7,695 nucleotides of DNA. Origin: Hyphomicrobiales bacterium (GTDB taxonomy: Bacteria > Pseudomonadota > Alphaproteobacteria > Rhizobiales > HXMU1428-3). The notes under the pieces are model-generated. The model ran no database searches. It saw only the letters and a program-made list of their open reading frames with translations, and was not told the origin of the DNA. Of this stretch, positions 1-5,808 are shown in pieces. Each line of letters begins with the position of its first letter. Within the stretch, counting starts at the first letter, position 1. The stretch covers positions 1-7,695 of the forward strand of contig JAJFHW010000256.1 of NCBI GenBank assembly GCA_021775385.1. The letters run 5' to 3'. A program made the position numbers and the translations under genes.

Positions 1-20
1 TTATGCTTATGGGGTAATTG

Positions 21-1154
21 ATGGAAAACAGTGTGCAAATACTTGATGAGTTGCAAGAACTTTCAGCAACTAAATCAAGCGAAAGCCGCCGTGCTTTATT
101 ACATCGCATTACAGATTTATTCGTAATCACTGCTGATGAACAGCAGCCTGATCATAAAGCTGCTTTTGACCAAATCATGGACAGATTAGCTTACGAACTC
201 GAAATTTCAGTCAGAGCTGAGTTTGCAGACCGCTTAGCGGACATGCCAAATGCCCCCACCCGCCTAACACACAAATTAGCCCTTGACGAAATTGAAGTCG
301 CTCGGCCTGTTCTTACAAGATCTAAAATTTTATCCGATGAATTCCTGGTAAAAGTCGCCAAAACTCAAAGTCAAGATCACCTCCTGGCAATTTGTAAACG
401 TGAAAACATCAATATAAAAGTAACGGATGCTTTGGTAAACCGCGGTAACGATGAAGTCTTACTTAATGTAAGTTCTAATTCTGGGGCTAATTTCTCAAGA
501 AATTCATTTGAAAAACTTACACAAAATGCCCTTGATAATGCAGCTCTAAACTCAATTCTACATGATAGAAGTGATACACCAGCAGATTTGTTGCAGACAA
601 TTAAGAAACGTGTAGCAAGTAAAATCAAAGCTGAGACCGTAGCAAACGGAATTGATATTTCTGAAAACGAAATTGATGAAACTATTGAAGAAAAATCAGC
701 CAGCTTAGAAACAACAGATGCTGAAAGACAGGCATCTTTCCAAGAAATTGATTATTTGCACAATCGTAAACAATTGGACGAGCGGGTTATCATTCATTAT
801 GTCAAAATGCAAAAGACAGAAGAAACAATCTATTGTCTCCATTTAATGACTGATTTAGATCAGAGCACAGTCAAACATTGCTTATTACAGGCTGAATTGC
901 CAGCTCTCGCCGTTCTTTGTAAATCCAATTCTTTCGAACGTTCAACATTCGCCAGTCTTTTACAACTTAGAGAAAATATTGGCGAAGCAAGTGGCTCGCA
1001 AATCGTCGAGGCCATCCGCCGCTATGAAAGCCTGGACATGGCTTCAGCACAAAGGGTTATGAGATTCCTCAAAGTAAGAGGGAACGCTCAAGCTCCTAAT
1101 GAAAATGTAGCAGAAGCAAGCAACTCAGAAGAAAAACTTTCCTCTCCAGCATAA
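21..1154 (+). CDS. DUF2336 domain-containing protein
   Basis: A 377-residue protein of the DUF2336 family, an alphaproteobacterial family of unknown function predicted to be mostly helical and HEAT-like. The hallmark region is clear: LALDEIEVARPVL at about residues 86-98, followed by AICKRENI and then LVNRGNDEVLLNVSSNSGA at about 139-157. The remainder is charged and helical, with a Glu-rich stretch at about 210-235 and a low-complexity, Ser/Glu-rich C-terminal tail. There is no signal peptide or membrane segment, so it is probably cytosolic. I chose the ATG at 21 rather than the TTG directly before it, because GGGG at 11-14 lies 6 bases upstream. An in-frame TAA at 15-17 blocks a longer start and could be the end of an upstream gene, which cannot be judged here. 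Its stop lies 7 bases from the stop of the convergent Lrp-type gene, leaving no room for a separate terminator. The family assignment is firm; no function can be given. Confidence 0.9.
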   Translation: MENSVQILDELQELSATKSSESRRALLHRITDLFVITADEQQPDHKAAFDQIMDRLAYELEISVRAEFADRLADMPNAPTRLTHKLALDEIEVARPVLTRSKILSDEFLVKVAKTQSQDHLLAICKRENINIKVTDALVNRGNDEVLLNVSSNSGANFSRNSFEKLTQNALDNAALNSILHDRSDTPADLLQTIKKRVASKIKAETVANGIDISENEIDETIEEKSASLETTDAERQASFQEIDYLHNRKQLDERVIIHYVKMQKTEETIYCLHLMTDLDQSTVKHCLLQAELPALAVLCKSNSFERSTFASLLQLRENIGEASGSQIVEAIRRYESLDMASAQRVMRFLKVRGNAQAPNENVAEASNSEEKLSSPA

Positions 1155-1161
1155 CTACCAT

Positions 1162-1641
1162 TTAGCCAGCTAATTCAAGAATAGCACCCCCTGCCAACCA
1201 TTTTGAACGGCGAATAACAAGTGACGTTTTAACACCGGCAACATTAGGTGCTGCCGTAAGTTCCTTCACAACAAAGTCCTGAAACTCAGTTAAATCACGC
1301 GCCACACATCTGAGCATAAAGTCTATTTCACCAGAGAGCATATAGCACTCCCTAACCAAATCCCATTGCGTGGTCATTTTTTCAAAATTAACAAGATCAA
1401 CCTCGGATTGCGCCGTTAAACTAACCATCGCAAAAGCCGTAAGGTCATGACCGATTTTTTTTTCATTTAATTGAGCAAAATAGCCTTCAATTATCCCCCC
1501 TTCTTCAAGAGCTCGAACACGGCGCAAACAGGGTGGTGCAGATATTCCTACTTTTGAGGCTAATTCGACATTTGTAATCCGGCCATTTTTTTGTAGTTCT
1601 GCCAGGATTTTCCAGTCAATACCATCTAGATTATGTTTCAT
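1162..1641 (-). CDS. Lrp/AsnC family transcriptional regulator
   Basis: A 159-residue regulator of the usual Lrp/AsnC length. Residues 1-60 form the winged helix-turn-helix: DWKILAELQKNGRITN, then VELASKVGISAPPCLRRVRA, whose PPCLRRVRALE recognition helix is typical. Residues 66-145 form the RAM effector and oligomerisation domain, including the SGEIDFML segment at 103-110 that is characteristic of the effector-binding loops. Such proteins form dimers to octamers that bind A/T-rich DNA and usually sense amino acids; the ligand and targets cannot be read here. The ATG start at 1639-1641 is supported by a strong purine-rich ribosome site (AAGGGGAAG on the minus strand, about 1646-1654). It is divergent from the ELM1-family gene across 220 A/T-rich bases, so autoregulation and control of the ELM1 gene are plausible inferences. 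It is not clearly lrp, asnC or another named member, so no symbol is given. Confidence 0.95.
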   Translation of the reverse strand: MKHNLDGIDWKILAELQKNGRITNVELASKVGISAPPCLRRVRALEEGGIIEGYFAQLNEKKIGHDLTAFAMVSLTAQSEVDLVNFEKMTTQWDLVRECYMLSGEIDFMLRCVARDLTEFQDFVVKELTAAPNVAGVKTSLVIRRSKWLAGGAILELAG

Positions 1642-1861
1642 TTCTTCCCCTTTATTCGATCCAAATTAAATTATTGAACAAAATAAACACCTAACCATAC
1701 CATAAATTACAAAATTTTAAAAATTTTTAAAACAAATGAAAAAAATAAGTGACGTACCATCATTACGCAGAACAACTATCAACCCTTGACAATTAGAGAA
1801 GTTTCCCTTTTTCTTCTAAAATTATTTTAGTGCAACCTCTCCATTATGAAGCGAGCAAATT
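1642..1861. promoter_or_regulatory. A/T-rich divergent intergenic region, candidate Lrp-type control region
   Basis: This 220-base gap lies between two divergent genes and must hold their promoters. It has an uninterrupted A/T block at 1711-1732 with alternating A- and T-tracts, including the 14-base palindrome TTAAAAATTTTTAA (1717-1730), of the kind that gives intrinsically bent DNA. Lrp-family proteins favour such DNA, so autoregulation is a reasonable inference. On the plus strand an exact -35 hexamer, TTGACA, lies at 1786-1791, but the position 17 bases further on (TTTTCT, 1809-1814) is a poor -10; TAAAAT at 1817-1822 is a better match at too long a spacing. I could not fix a minus-strand promoter. 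No coding sequence or structured RNA is evident. Confidence 0.5.
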
Positions 1862-2914
1862 TTGCTAATCTGGGCCATAACAAGCGGAGCTCCCGGCATG
1901 CGCAGCCAAGCCCTCGGATTGGCTGCTGCCATCAAAGCATTAACCACGCCTGATGAGCATTGTGAAGTCGTAGAAAAATGTGAAATCGTAGAAAAAACGG
2001 CCAACCTAAATGAATGGGCCAAGTTTTTACCAGGACACTTAAACCCCCTACCCTTAAAAACACTGTCTAAAAACAGCAGCTCATTTGAGAATGAAAATTG
2101 GCCGGATATTTTGATTAGCTGCGGCAGAAGAAGCTCAGCTGTTTCAATTGCCATAGGGAAAAAGTCGGGTGGTAAAACATACAGGGTTCATGTTCAAAAC
2201 CCACAAACGCCAACTAAGCATTTTCACCTTGTAGCATCTATGCAGCACGACGCCTTAAAAGGCGACAATGTCATACACACCAACGTCGCCCTACATAAAG
2301 TAACACAAAAAAAGCTCGATGAAGAACAAGTCAAATGGAGCCACATTTGGCATGAAAAAAACCTGATCACTAAGAACAATCAAGAAGATGCAAAAAGTCC
2401 CGTATTAGGTGTCTGCCTTGGTGGAAAAAATAAAAAATACGGATTTGATGACCTCGCTCTCAAAAATCTAATTCAATGCCTACAAAATGCTCGTAGCAAC
2501 AACAATGCCACCATCCTAGTCACACCATCAAGTCGTACAGAACCCTTTGTGACTAAAGCCCTTCAAGAGAAATTCAAAGAAGATGAAAAAATATGGATAT
2601 GGGATCAAAAAGGAGACAATCCATATTTTGGCATTTTAACACATGCAAATCATTTGCTCGTCACAGCAGATAGTGTCTCAATGATCTCAGAAGGCCTCTC
2701 CACCAAATCACCTATACACATTTTACCACTAAGCGGCACAAGCAGAAGACACAAAATCTTCCTTGAAAACCTCATATCAGAGAAATTAATCTACCACGTA
2801 GATAAATTTATTGATTTTTCCGTGAAAGTTACCGAACAACCCATTGACGAAACGGCAAGGATCGCCCAAATCATACTTCAAAACTATGCTGAACACACAA
2901 AATCCTTCAGCTGA
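1862..2914 (+). CDS. ELM1-family (DUF1022) protein
   Basis: A 350-residue member of the family named after plant mitochondrial fission protein ELM1 and widespread in Alphaproteobacteria, where its role is not established. The fold is thought to resemble GT-B glycosyltransferases. Visible family signatures are WAITSGAPGMRSQALGLAAA at residues 4-23, LISCGRRSS at 84-92, the VHVQNPQTP motif at 109-117, VLGVCLGGKNKKYGFD at 181-196, TPSSRT at 221-226 and the glycosyltransferase-like LLVTADSVSMISEGLSTKSP at 265-284. There is no signal peptide or membrane helix. The start is uncertain: the conserved N-terminal motif requires translation from about 1862, where the codon is TTG; an in-frame TGA at 1847-1849 prevents a longer ORF and the first in-frame ATG (1898) would cut the motif. 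A nearby ATG (1846) is one frame off. A 6-residue tandem duplication occupies residues 34-45. An inverted repeat and trxB follow downstream on the same strand. Confidence 0.88.
   Translation: MLIWAITSGAPGMRSQALGLAAAIKALTTPDEHCEVVEKCEIVEKTANLNEWAKFLPGHLNPLPLKTLSKNSSSFENENWPDILISCGRRSSAVSIAIGKKSGGKTYRVHVQNPQTPTKHFHLVASMQHDALKGDNVIHTNVALHKVTQKKLDEEQVKWSHIWHEKNLITKNNQEDAKSPVLGVCLGGKNKKYGFDDLALKNLIQCLQNARSNNNATILVTPSSRTEPFVTKALQEKFKEDEKIWIWDQKGDNPYFGILTHANHLLVTADSVSMISEGLSTKSPIHILPLSGTSRRHKIFLENLISEKLIYHVDKFIDFSVKVTEQPIDETARIAQIILQNYAEHTKSFS
1961..1996 (+). repeat. Two-copy 18-bp in-frame tandem duplication in the ELM1-family gene
   Basis: Copies at 1961-1978 and 1979-1996 differ at one base only (G1967 against A1985). 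They encode CEVVEK and CEIVEK back to back (residues 34-45), so the reading frame is preserved. The near identity points to a recent slippage or duplication event in a variable surface segment between the N-terminal motif and the LPGHL segment. Confidence 0.9.
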
Positions 2915-2951
2915 TCATTTATTCAAATAGTAAGACCCAAAAACAAACATC

Positions 2952-2985
2952 TGCTGCCTCACCTCTATAAAAAGCTGAGGCGGCA
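2952..2985. other. Inverted repeat (stem-loop) between the ELM1-family gene and trxB
   Basis: TGCTGCCTCA (2952-2961) can pair with TGAGGCGGCA (2976-2985) over 10 positions, with a single G-U wobble and a 14-base loop. No T-run follows it on the plus strand, so it is not a typical intrinsic terminator for the ELM1-family gene. Read on the minus strand it is followed by a T-rich stretch, but no minus-strand gene would use it. It may be a weak transcript end, an mRNA-stability element or a regulatory leader of trxB. Confidence 0.55.
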
Positions 2986-3026
2986 CATCATAAAATAAAT
3001 AGCCTTGAAGAAAATAGGACAAAGAA

Positions 3027-3968
3027 ATGAGCACTGAAACAAACCACTCAAAACTAGTCATCATCGGCTCCGGCCCTGCTGGTTACACAGCTGCCATTTA
3101 TGCGGCTCGTGCCATGTTAGAGCCAACCTTAATCCAAGGAATGCAACCAGGCGGTCAATTGACAATCACAACTGAAGTCGAAAATTACCCCGGCTTTGCA
3201 GATGTCATTCAAGGCCCATGGTTGATGGAACAAATGAAAGCTCAAGCAGAACATGTTGGAACAAACATGATCACAGATCATATTATGGAAATTGATCTAA
3301 ACAGCCGCCCTTTCACGATGAAAGGCGACAGTGGAAAAACATACACAGCAGATAGCGTTATCATCTCAACAGGAGCACAGGCTCGTTGGTTAGGTCTAGA
3401 AAGCGAAGAGAAATTCCAAGGCTTTGGTGTCTCAGCTTGTGCGACATGTGACGGGTTCTTTTATAAAGATAAAGAAGTCATCGTCATTGGCGGAGGTAAC
3501 ACAGCCGTTGAAGAAGCTCTATTCCTAACAAACTTCGCTTCAAAAGTAACACTCGTTCACAGAAGAGATAGTCTGCGTTCTGAAAAAATTCTTCAAGAAA
3601 GATTACTAAAACATCCTAAAATTGAAGTGATGTGGGACAGCGCATTAGAAGAAGTCATCGGCGATGAAAGTCCTCTTTCTGTCACAAGTGCTAAAATCAA
3701 AAATGTAAAAACAGGTAATATAACAGATGTGAATGTACACGGCATCTTTGTAGCAATTGGTCATGCCCCCTCAACGGAGCTTTTCAAAGGTCAGCTTGAG
3801 ATGTCACCAAGCAATTACATCATCACCAAACCTGACAGTACGGAGACCTCTATCAAAGGTGTGTATGCAGCTGGTGACGTAACAGACGAAATTTATCGTC
3901 AAGCAGTGACTGCAGCAGGCATGGGTTGTATGGCAGCGCTAGAAGCAGAAAAATTCTTGGCTGAATAA
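3027..3968 (+). CDS. trxB: Thioredoxin reductase (NADPH)
   Basis: TrxB reduces thioredoxin with electrons from NADPH via FAD and a redox-active disulfide, maintaining cytosolic thiol balance and supplying ribonucleotide reductase and peroxide defence. At 313 residues it has the length of the low-molecular-weight bacterial enzyme. FAD-binding GSGPAG is at residues 14-19, with PGGQL at 41-45 and ENYPG at 52-56. The active-site CATCDGF is at 138-144, with redox cysteines C138 and C141 and the conserved D142. The NADPH site shows GGGNTAVEEA at 155-164 and HRRDSLRS at 178-185. The C-terminal FAD motif is GVYAAGDVTD at 278-287. The ATG at 3027 has AGGA (3016-3019) 7 bases upstream. A strong intrinsic terminator follows, so the transcript probably ends there. 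All key residues are present. Flanking Lrp- and LysR-type regulators are compatible with local control, but this is inference. Confidence 0.98.
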   Translation: MSTETNHSKLVIIGSGPAGYTAAIYAARAMLEPTLIQGMQPGGQLTITTEVENYPGFADVIQGPWLMEQMKAQAEHVGTNMITDHIMEIDLNSRPFTMKGDSGKTYTADSVIISTGAQARWLGLESEEKFQGFGVSACATCDGFFYKDKEVIVIGGGNTAVEEALFLTNFASKVTLVHRRDSLRSEKILQERLLKHPKIEVMWDSALEEVIGDESPLSVTSAKIKNVKTGNITDVNVHGIFVAIGHAPSTELFKGQLEMSPSNYIITKPDSTETSIKGVYAAGDVTDEIYRQAVTAAGMGCMAALEAEKFLAE

Positions 3969-4014
3969 TAACTTACAATTCAAACCATCAAGTTTACTTG
4001 ATTTTACTTTCATC

Positions 4015-4052
4015 AAAGGCGTCTAGATAACCTTATCTAGACGCCTTTTTTT
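4015..4052 (+). terminator. Intrinsic terminator after trxB
   Basis: AAAGGCGTCTAGATAA (4015-4030) is perfectly complementary to 4033-4048, giving a long GC-based stem with a very small loop, and the stem runs into seven T (4046-4052). This is a textbook rho-independent terminator 47 bases after the trxB stop. A second, smaller hairpin (ATCAAG 3987-3992 with CTTGAT 3997-4002, then TTTT) precedes it. Together they separate trxB from the DJ-1/PfpI gene transcriptionally. Confidence 0.95.
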
Positions 4053-4073
4053 ATAAAAGGCCAAAAAATTTTT

Positions 4074-4115
4074 AGGAAAATACAGTAAGAAAAATACAGT
4101 AAGGAAAATGCAGAA
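4074..4115 (+). repeat. Three 14-bp tandem repeats spanning a ribosome-binding site
   Basis: The copies are AGGAAAATACAGTA (4074-4087), AGAAAAATACAGTA (4088-4101) and AGGAAAATGCAGAA (4102-4115). Copy 2 differs from copy 1 at one position, copy 3 at two. The AGGA of copy 3 is the likely ribosome-binding site for the DJ-1/PfpI gene (9 bases before its ATG at 4115), and copy 1 carries the same AGGA. The last base of copy 3 is the A of the start codon. Copy 3 also creates an out-of-frame ATG at 4108. Confidence 0.85.
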
Positions 4116-4783
4116 TGAAATTGAATTTTATAAGAATCTTTTTTCTATCAATGTCCTTTTTATTAATCCCTCTTTCACACGCGCAAGCCGCAAACAAAAC
4201 AATTGGTATCATCGTTTTCGATGGTTTTTTAACTGGCGATGTAACAGGCCCCATTGAAGTTTTAGGAGCAGCAAAAAATCAGCCCGAATTTAAAGACTAT
4301 AAAATCACACTTATATCAGCCCACAAAAAATTAAAAATAAAATCAGAAGAAGGCCTCCCCCTTCTTGCAGAAAAAACAATCTATGATGCCGGGAAATACG
4401 ACGTACTCATTGTACCAAGTGCATATGAGATGAAACCTTACCTGGAGAACAAACAGCTCATCAAGTTTATCAAAGATCATAAAAATGCAACTGCTATCGC
4501 CAGCAACTGCTCTGGAGCTTACTTGCTTGCTGAAGCAAACATTCTAGATGGAAAAAAAGCAACCACCTGGGCTGGTGGCGAAAAAGATCTACAAAAAAAC
4601 TATCCACAGGTAAAAGTACAAACCAATATCAATTATGTCGTAGATGGTAATATAATCACCTCCAATGGCGGACCCGTATCATATCAGGCGGCTTTAAAAT
4701 TATTGGAAATGTTAAGCTCAAAAGCTTTTGCAGAAAAAATTTCAAGCTCAATTCAATTTGATAGAATTTCCAAAACATATTAA
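4115..4783 (+). CDS. Secreted DJ-1/PfpI-family protein
   Basis: A 222-residue protein of the DJ-1/PfpI superfamily (class I glutamine amidotransferase-like fold). Residues 1-25 are a classical Sec signal peptide: basic start, hydrophobic core IFFLSMSFLLIPL, and HAQA with likely cleavage after A25, so the mature protein is expected in the periplasm. The fold starts at TIGIIVFDGF (29-38). D42 in DVTGPIEV (42-49) matches the acidic residue that partners the nucleophile in isonitrile hydratase-like members. The nucleophile elbow is ASNCSGAYLLAEA (129-141) with C132, followed by ILDGKKATTW and IITSNGGPVSYQAALKLLE (180-198). Cys followed by Ser, not His, makes PfpI-type protease activity unlikely. 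The AraC-type DNA-binding domain of GlxA-like relatives is absent. The substrate is unknown; isonitrile hydratase, glyoxalase-like or stress roles are all possible. The ATG is the only start after an in-frame TAA at 4100. Confidence 0.88.
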   Translation: MKLNFIRIFFLSMSFLLIPLSHAQAANKTIGIIVFDGFLTGDVTGPIEVLGAAKNQPEFKDYKITLISAHKKLKIKSEEGLPLLAEKTIYDAGKYDVLIVPSAYEMKPYLENKQLIKFIKDHKNATAIASNCSGAYLLAEANILDGKKATTWAGGEKDLQKNYPQVKVQTNINYVVDGNIITSNGGPVSYQAALKLLEMLSSKAFAEKISSSIQFDRISKTY

Positions 4784-4791
4784 AGCTTTAA
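4780..4791. repeat. 12-bp perfect palindrome over the DJ-1/PfpI stop codon
   Basis: TTAAAGCTTTAA is a perfect palindrome that includes the TAA stop at 4781-4783. It lies 60 bases upstream of the LysR start and just before a -10-like TATAAC (4798-4803). It could be a regulator site for the LysR gene, but palindromes of A/T-rich sequence also arise by chance, and no matching -35 is evident. Confidence 0.35.
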
Positions 4792-4802
4792 AGTACATAT
4801 AA

Positions 4803-4834
4803 CACCCAAATGAAGAGCAATATTCATTTGGGTG
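4803..4834 (+). promoter_or_regulatory. Perfect 12-bp stem-loop in the leader of the LysR gene
   Basis: CACCCAAATGAA (4803-4814) and TTCATTTGGGTG (4823-4834) are exactly complementary with an 8-base loop. The stem ends 4 bases before the ribosome-binding site GGGA (4839-4842) of the LysR gene. A five-T run occurs only at 4844-4848, nine bases beyond the stem, so terminator activity for the upstream gene is possible but not typical. Alternatives are a leader structure influencing lysR translation or an operator. Confidence 0.65.
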
Positions 4835-4850
4835 AATTGGGAATTTTTAA

Positions 4851-5741
4851 ATGGACTGGGACAAAGTTCGAATTTTTCATATCGTGGCTGAAGCCGGCAG
4901 CTTCACCAAAGCCGGCGATGAAATGGATATGAGCCAAAGCGCCGTCTCAAGACAAATCAGCTCATTAGAAACTGATTTAAAGGTCGCGCTGTTTCATCGT
5001 CACGCCCGTGGCCTTATTCTCACAGAACAAGGCGAGTTACTCTATAAAACCGCGCATGATGTTTTTAATAAACTTCGCACAACCCAAACCATGCTTGAAG
5101 ACGCCGCCGATAAGCCGTATGGCGAACTGCGAGTGACAACAACAGTTGGTTTTGGCTCAGCTTGGCTAACACCTCGTTTAAGTAACTTCATAAACCTTTA
5201 TCCGGGCATACAACTGCAAATCATTTTAAGTGACGAAGAACTCGACATCGCCATGCGGGAAGCTGATGTTGCGATATGGCTAAGAGAACCTGTTCAACAA
5301 GACTTAATTCGCAGACCTATGTTCACCGTGCATTTTCATGTTTACGCAGCCAATTCATACATCAAAAAATTTGGAGTACCTAAAAACCTAGAGGACTTGG
5401 ATGGCCACCGCATCCTCACCTTTGGTGGTAAAGCACCAAGCCCTATTGAAAAACTAAATTGGTTAGAAACCGCTGGCTTAAAGCCTCATGAAAAACGCAC
5501 ACCAGCCGTGACCATCAACAATCTTTATTCTCTTCGCCAAGCTGTAAAACGCGGTGTCGGCATCGCCGTACTGCCAGATTACCTAGCTAAAGATGATGAA
5601 GAGTTGGTCAATGTCTTGCCGGACGCAGATGTACCCAACCTCAATACATACTTTGTGTATCCTGAAGAGTTGAGAAACTCAAAACGCGTGACCGTTTTTA
5701 GAGATTTTCTTCTAGCTGAAGCTCGGGCTTGGAATTTTTAA
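4851..5741 (+). CDS. LysR-family transcriptional regulator
   Basis: A 296-residue LysR-type regulator of normal length. The N-terminal winged helix-turn-helix spans about residues 1-60 (DWDKVRIFHIVAEAGSFTKA, then MSQSAVSRQISSLETDL and FHRHARGLILTEQG), followed by a linker helix to about 90. The effector-binding, periplasmic-binding-protein-like domain runs from about 91 to 290 (GELRVTTTVGFGSAWLTPRL; AVKRGVGIAVLPDYLA at 231-246). LysR proteins act as tetramers responding to a small inducer, often controlling a neighbouring gene; the inducer cannot be inferred. Its ATG has GGGA 8 bases upstream. Similar LysR genes are, as far as I know, often found beside trxB in Alphaproteobacteria; here the DJ-1/PfpI gene lies between. 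Downstream it converges with the zinc-hydrolase gene across 67 A/T-rich bases containing only a weak 6-bp hairpin (5754-5771), with no clear terminator. Confidence 0.95.
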   Translation: MDWDKVRIFHIVAEAGSFTKAGDEMDMSQSAVSRQISSLETDLKVALFHRHARGLILTEQGELLYKTAHDVFNKLRTTQTMLEDAADKPYGELRVTTTVGFGSAWLTPRLSNFINLYPGIQLQIILSDEELDIAMREADVAIWLREPVQQDLIRRPMFTVHFHVYAANSYIKKFGVPKNLEDLDGHRILTFGGKAPSPIEKLNWLETAGLKPHEKRTPAVTINNLYSLRQAVKRGVGIAVLPDYLAKDDEELVNVLPDADVPNLNTYFVYPEELRNSKRVTVFRDFLLAEARAWNF

Positions 5742-5808
5742 AAACTAAATTTCTAAAGACCTTCATCTTTATAAAACCACTTACAAAGCTATATAAAAAA
5801 GTCATCTC

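Noticed and set aside
3..17. Short in-frame ATG ... TAA just before the DUF2336 gene
   Set aside because: Only four codons are visible; it could be the end of an upstream gene, but nothing in the window can show this.
1822..2154. Minus-strand ORF over the start of the ELM1-family gene
   Set aside because: It is antisense to the conserved ELM1 N-terminal motif and has no recognisable family or ribosome site.
4072..4254. Minus-strand 60-residue ORF over the signal peptide of the DJ-1-like gene
   Set aside because: It is the complement of the signal peptide coding region and the 14-bp repeats, and has no support.
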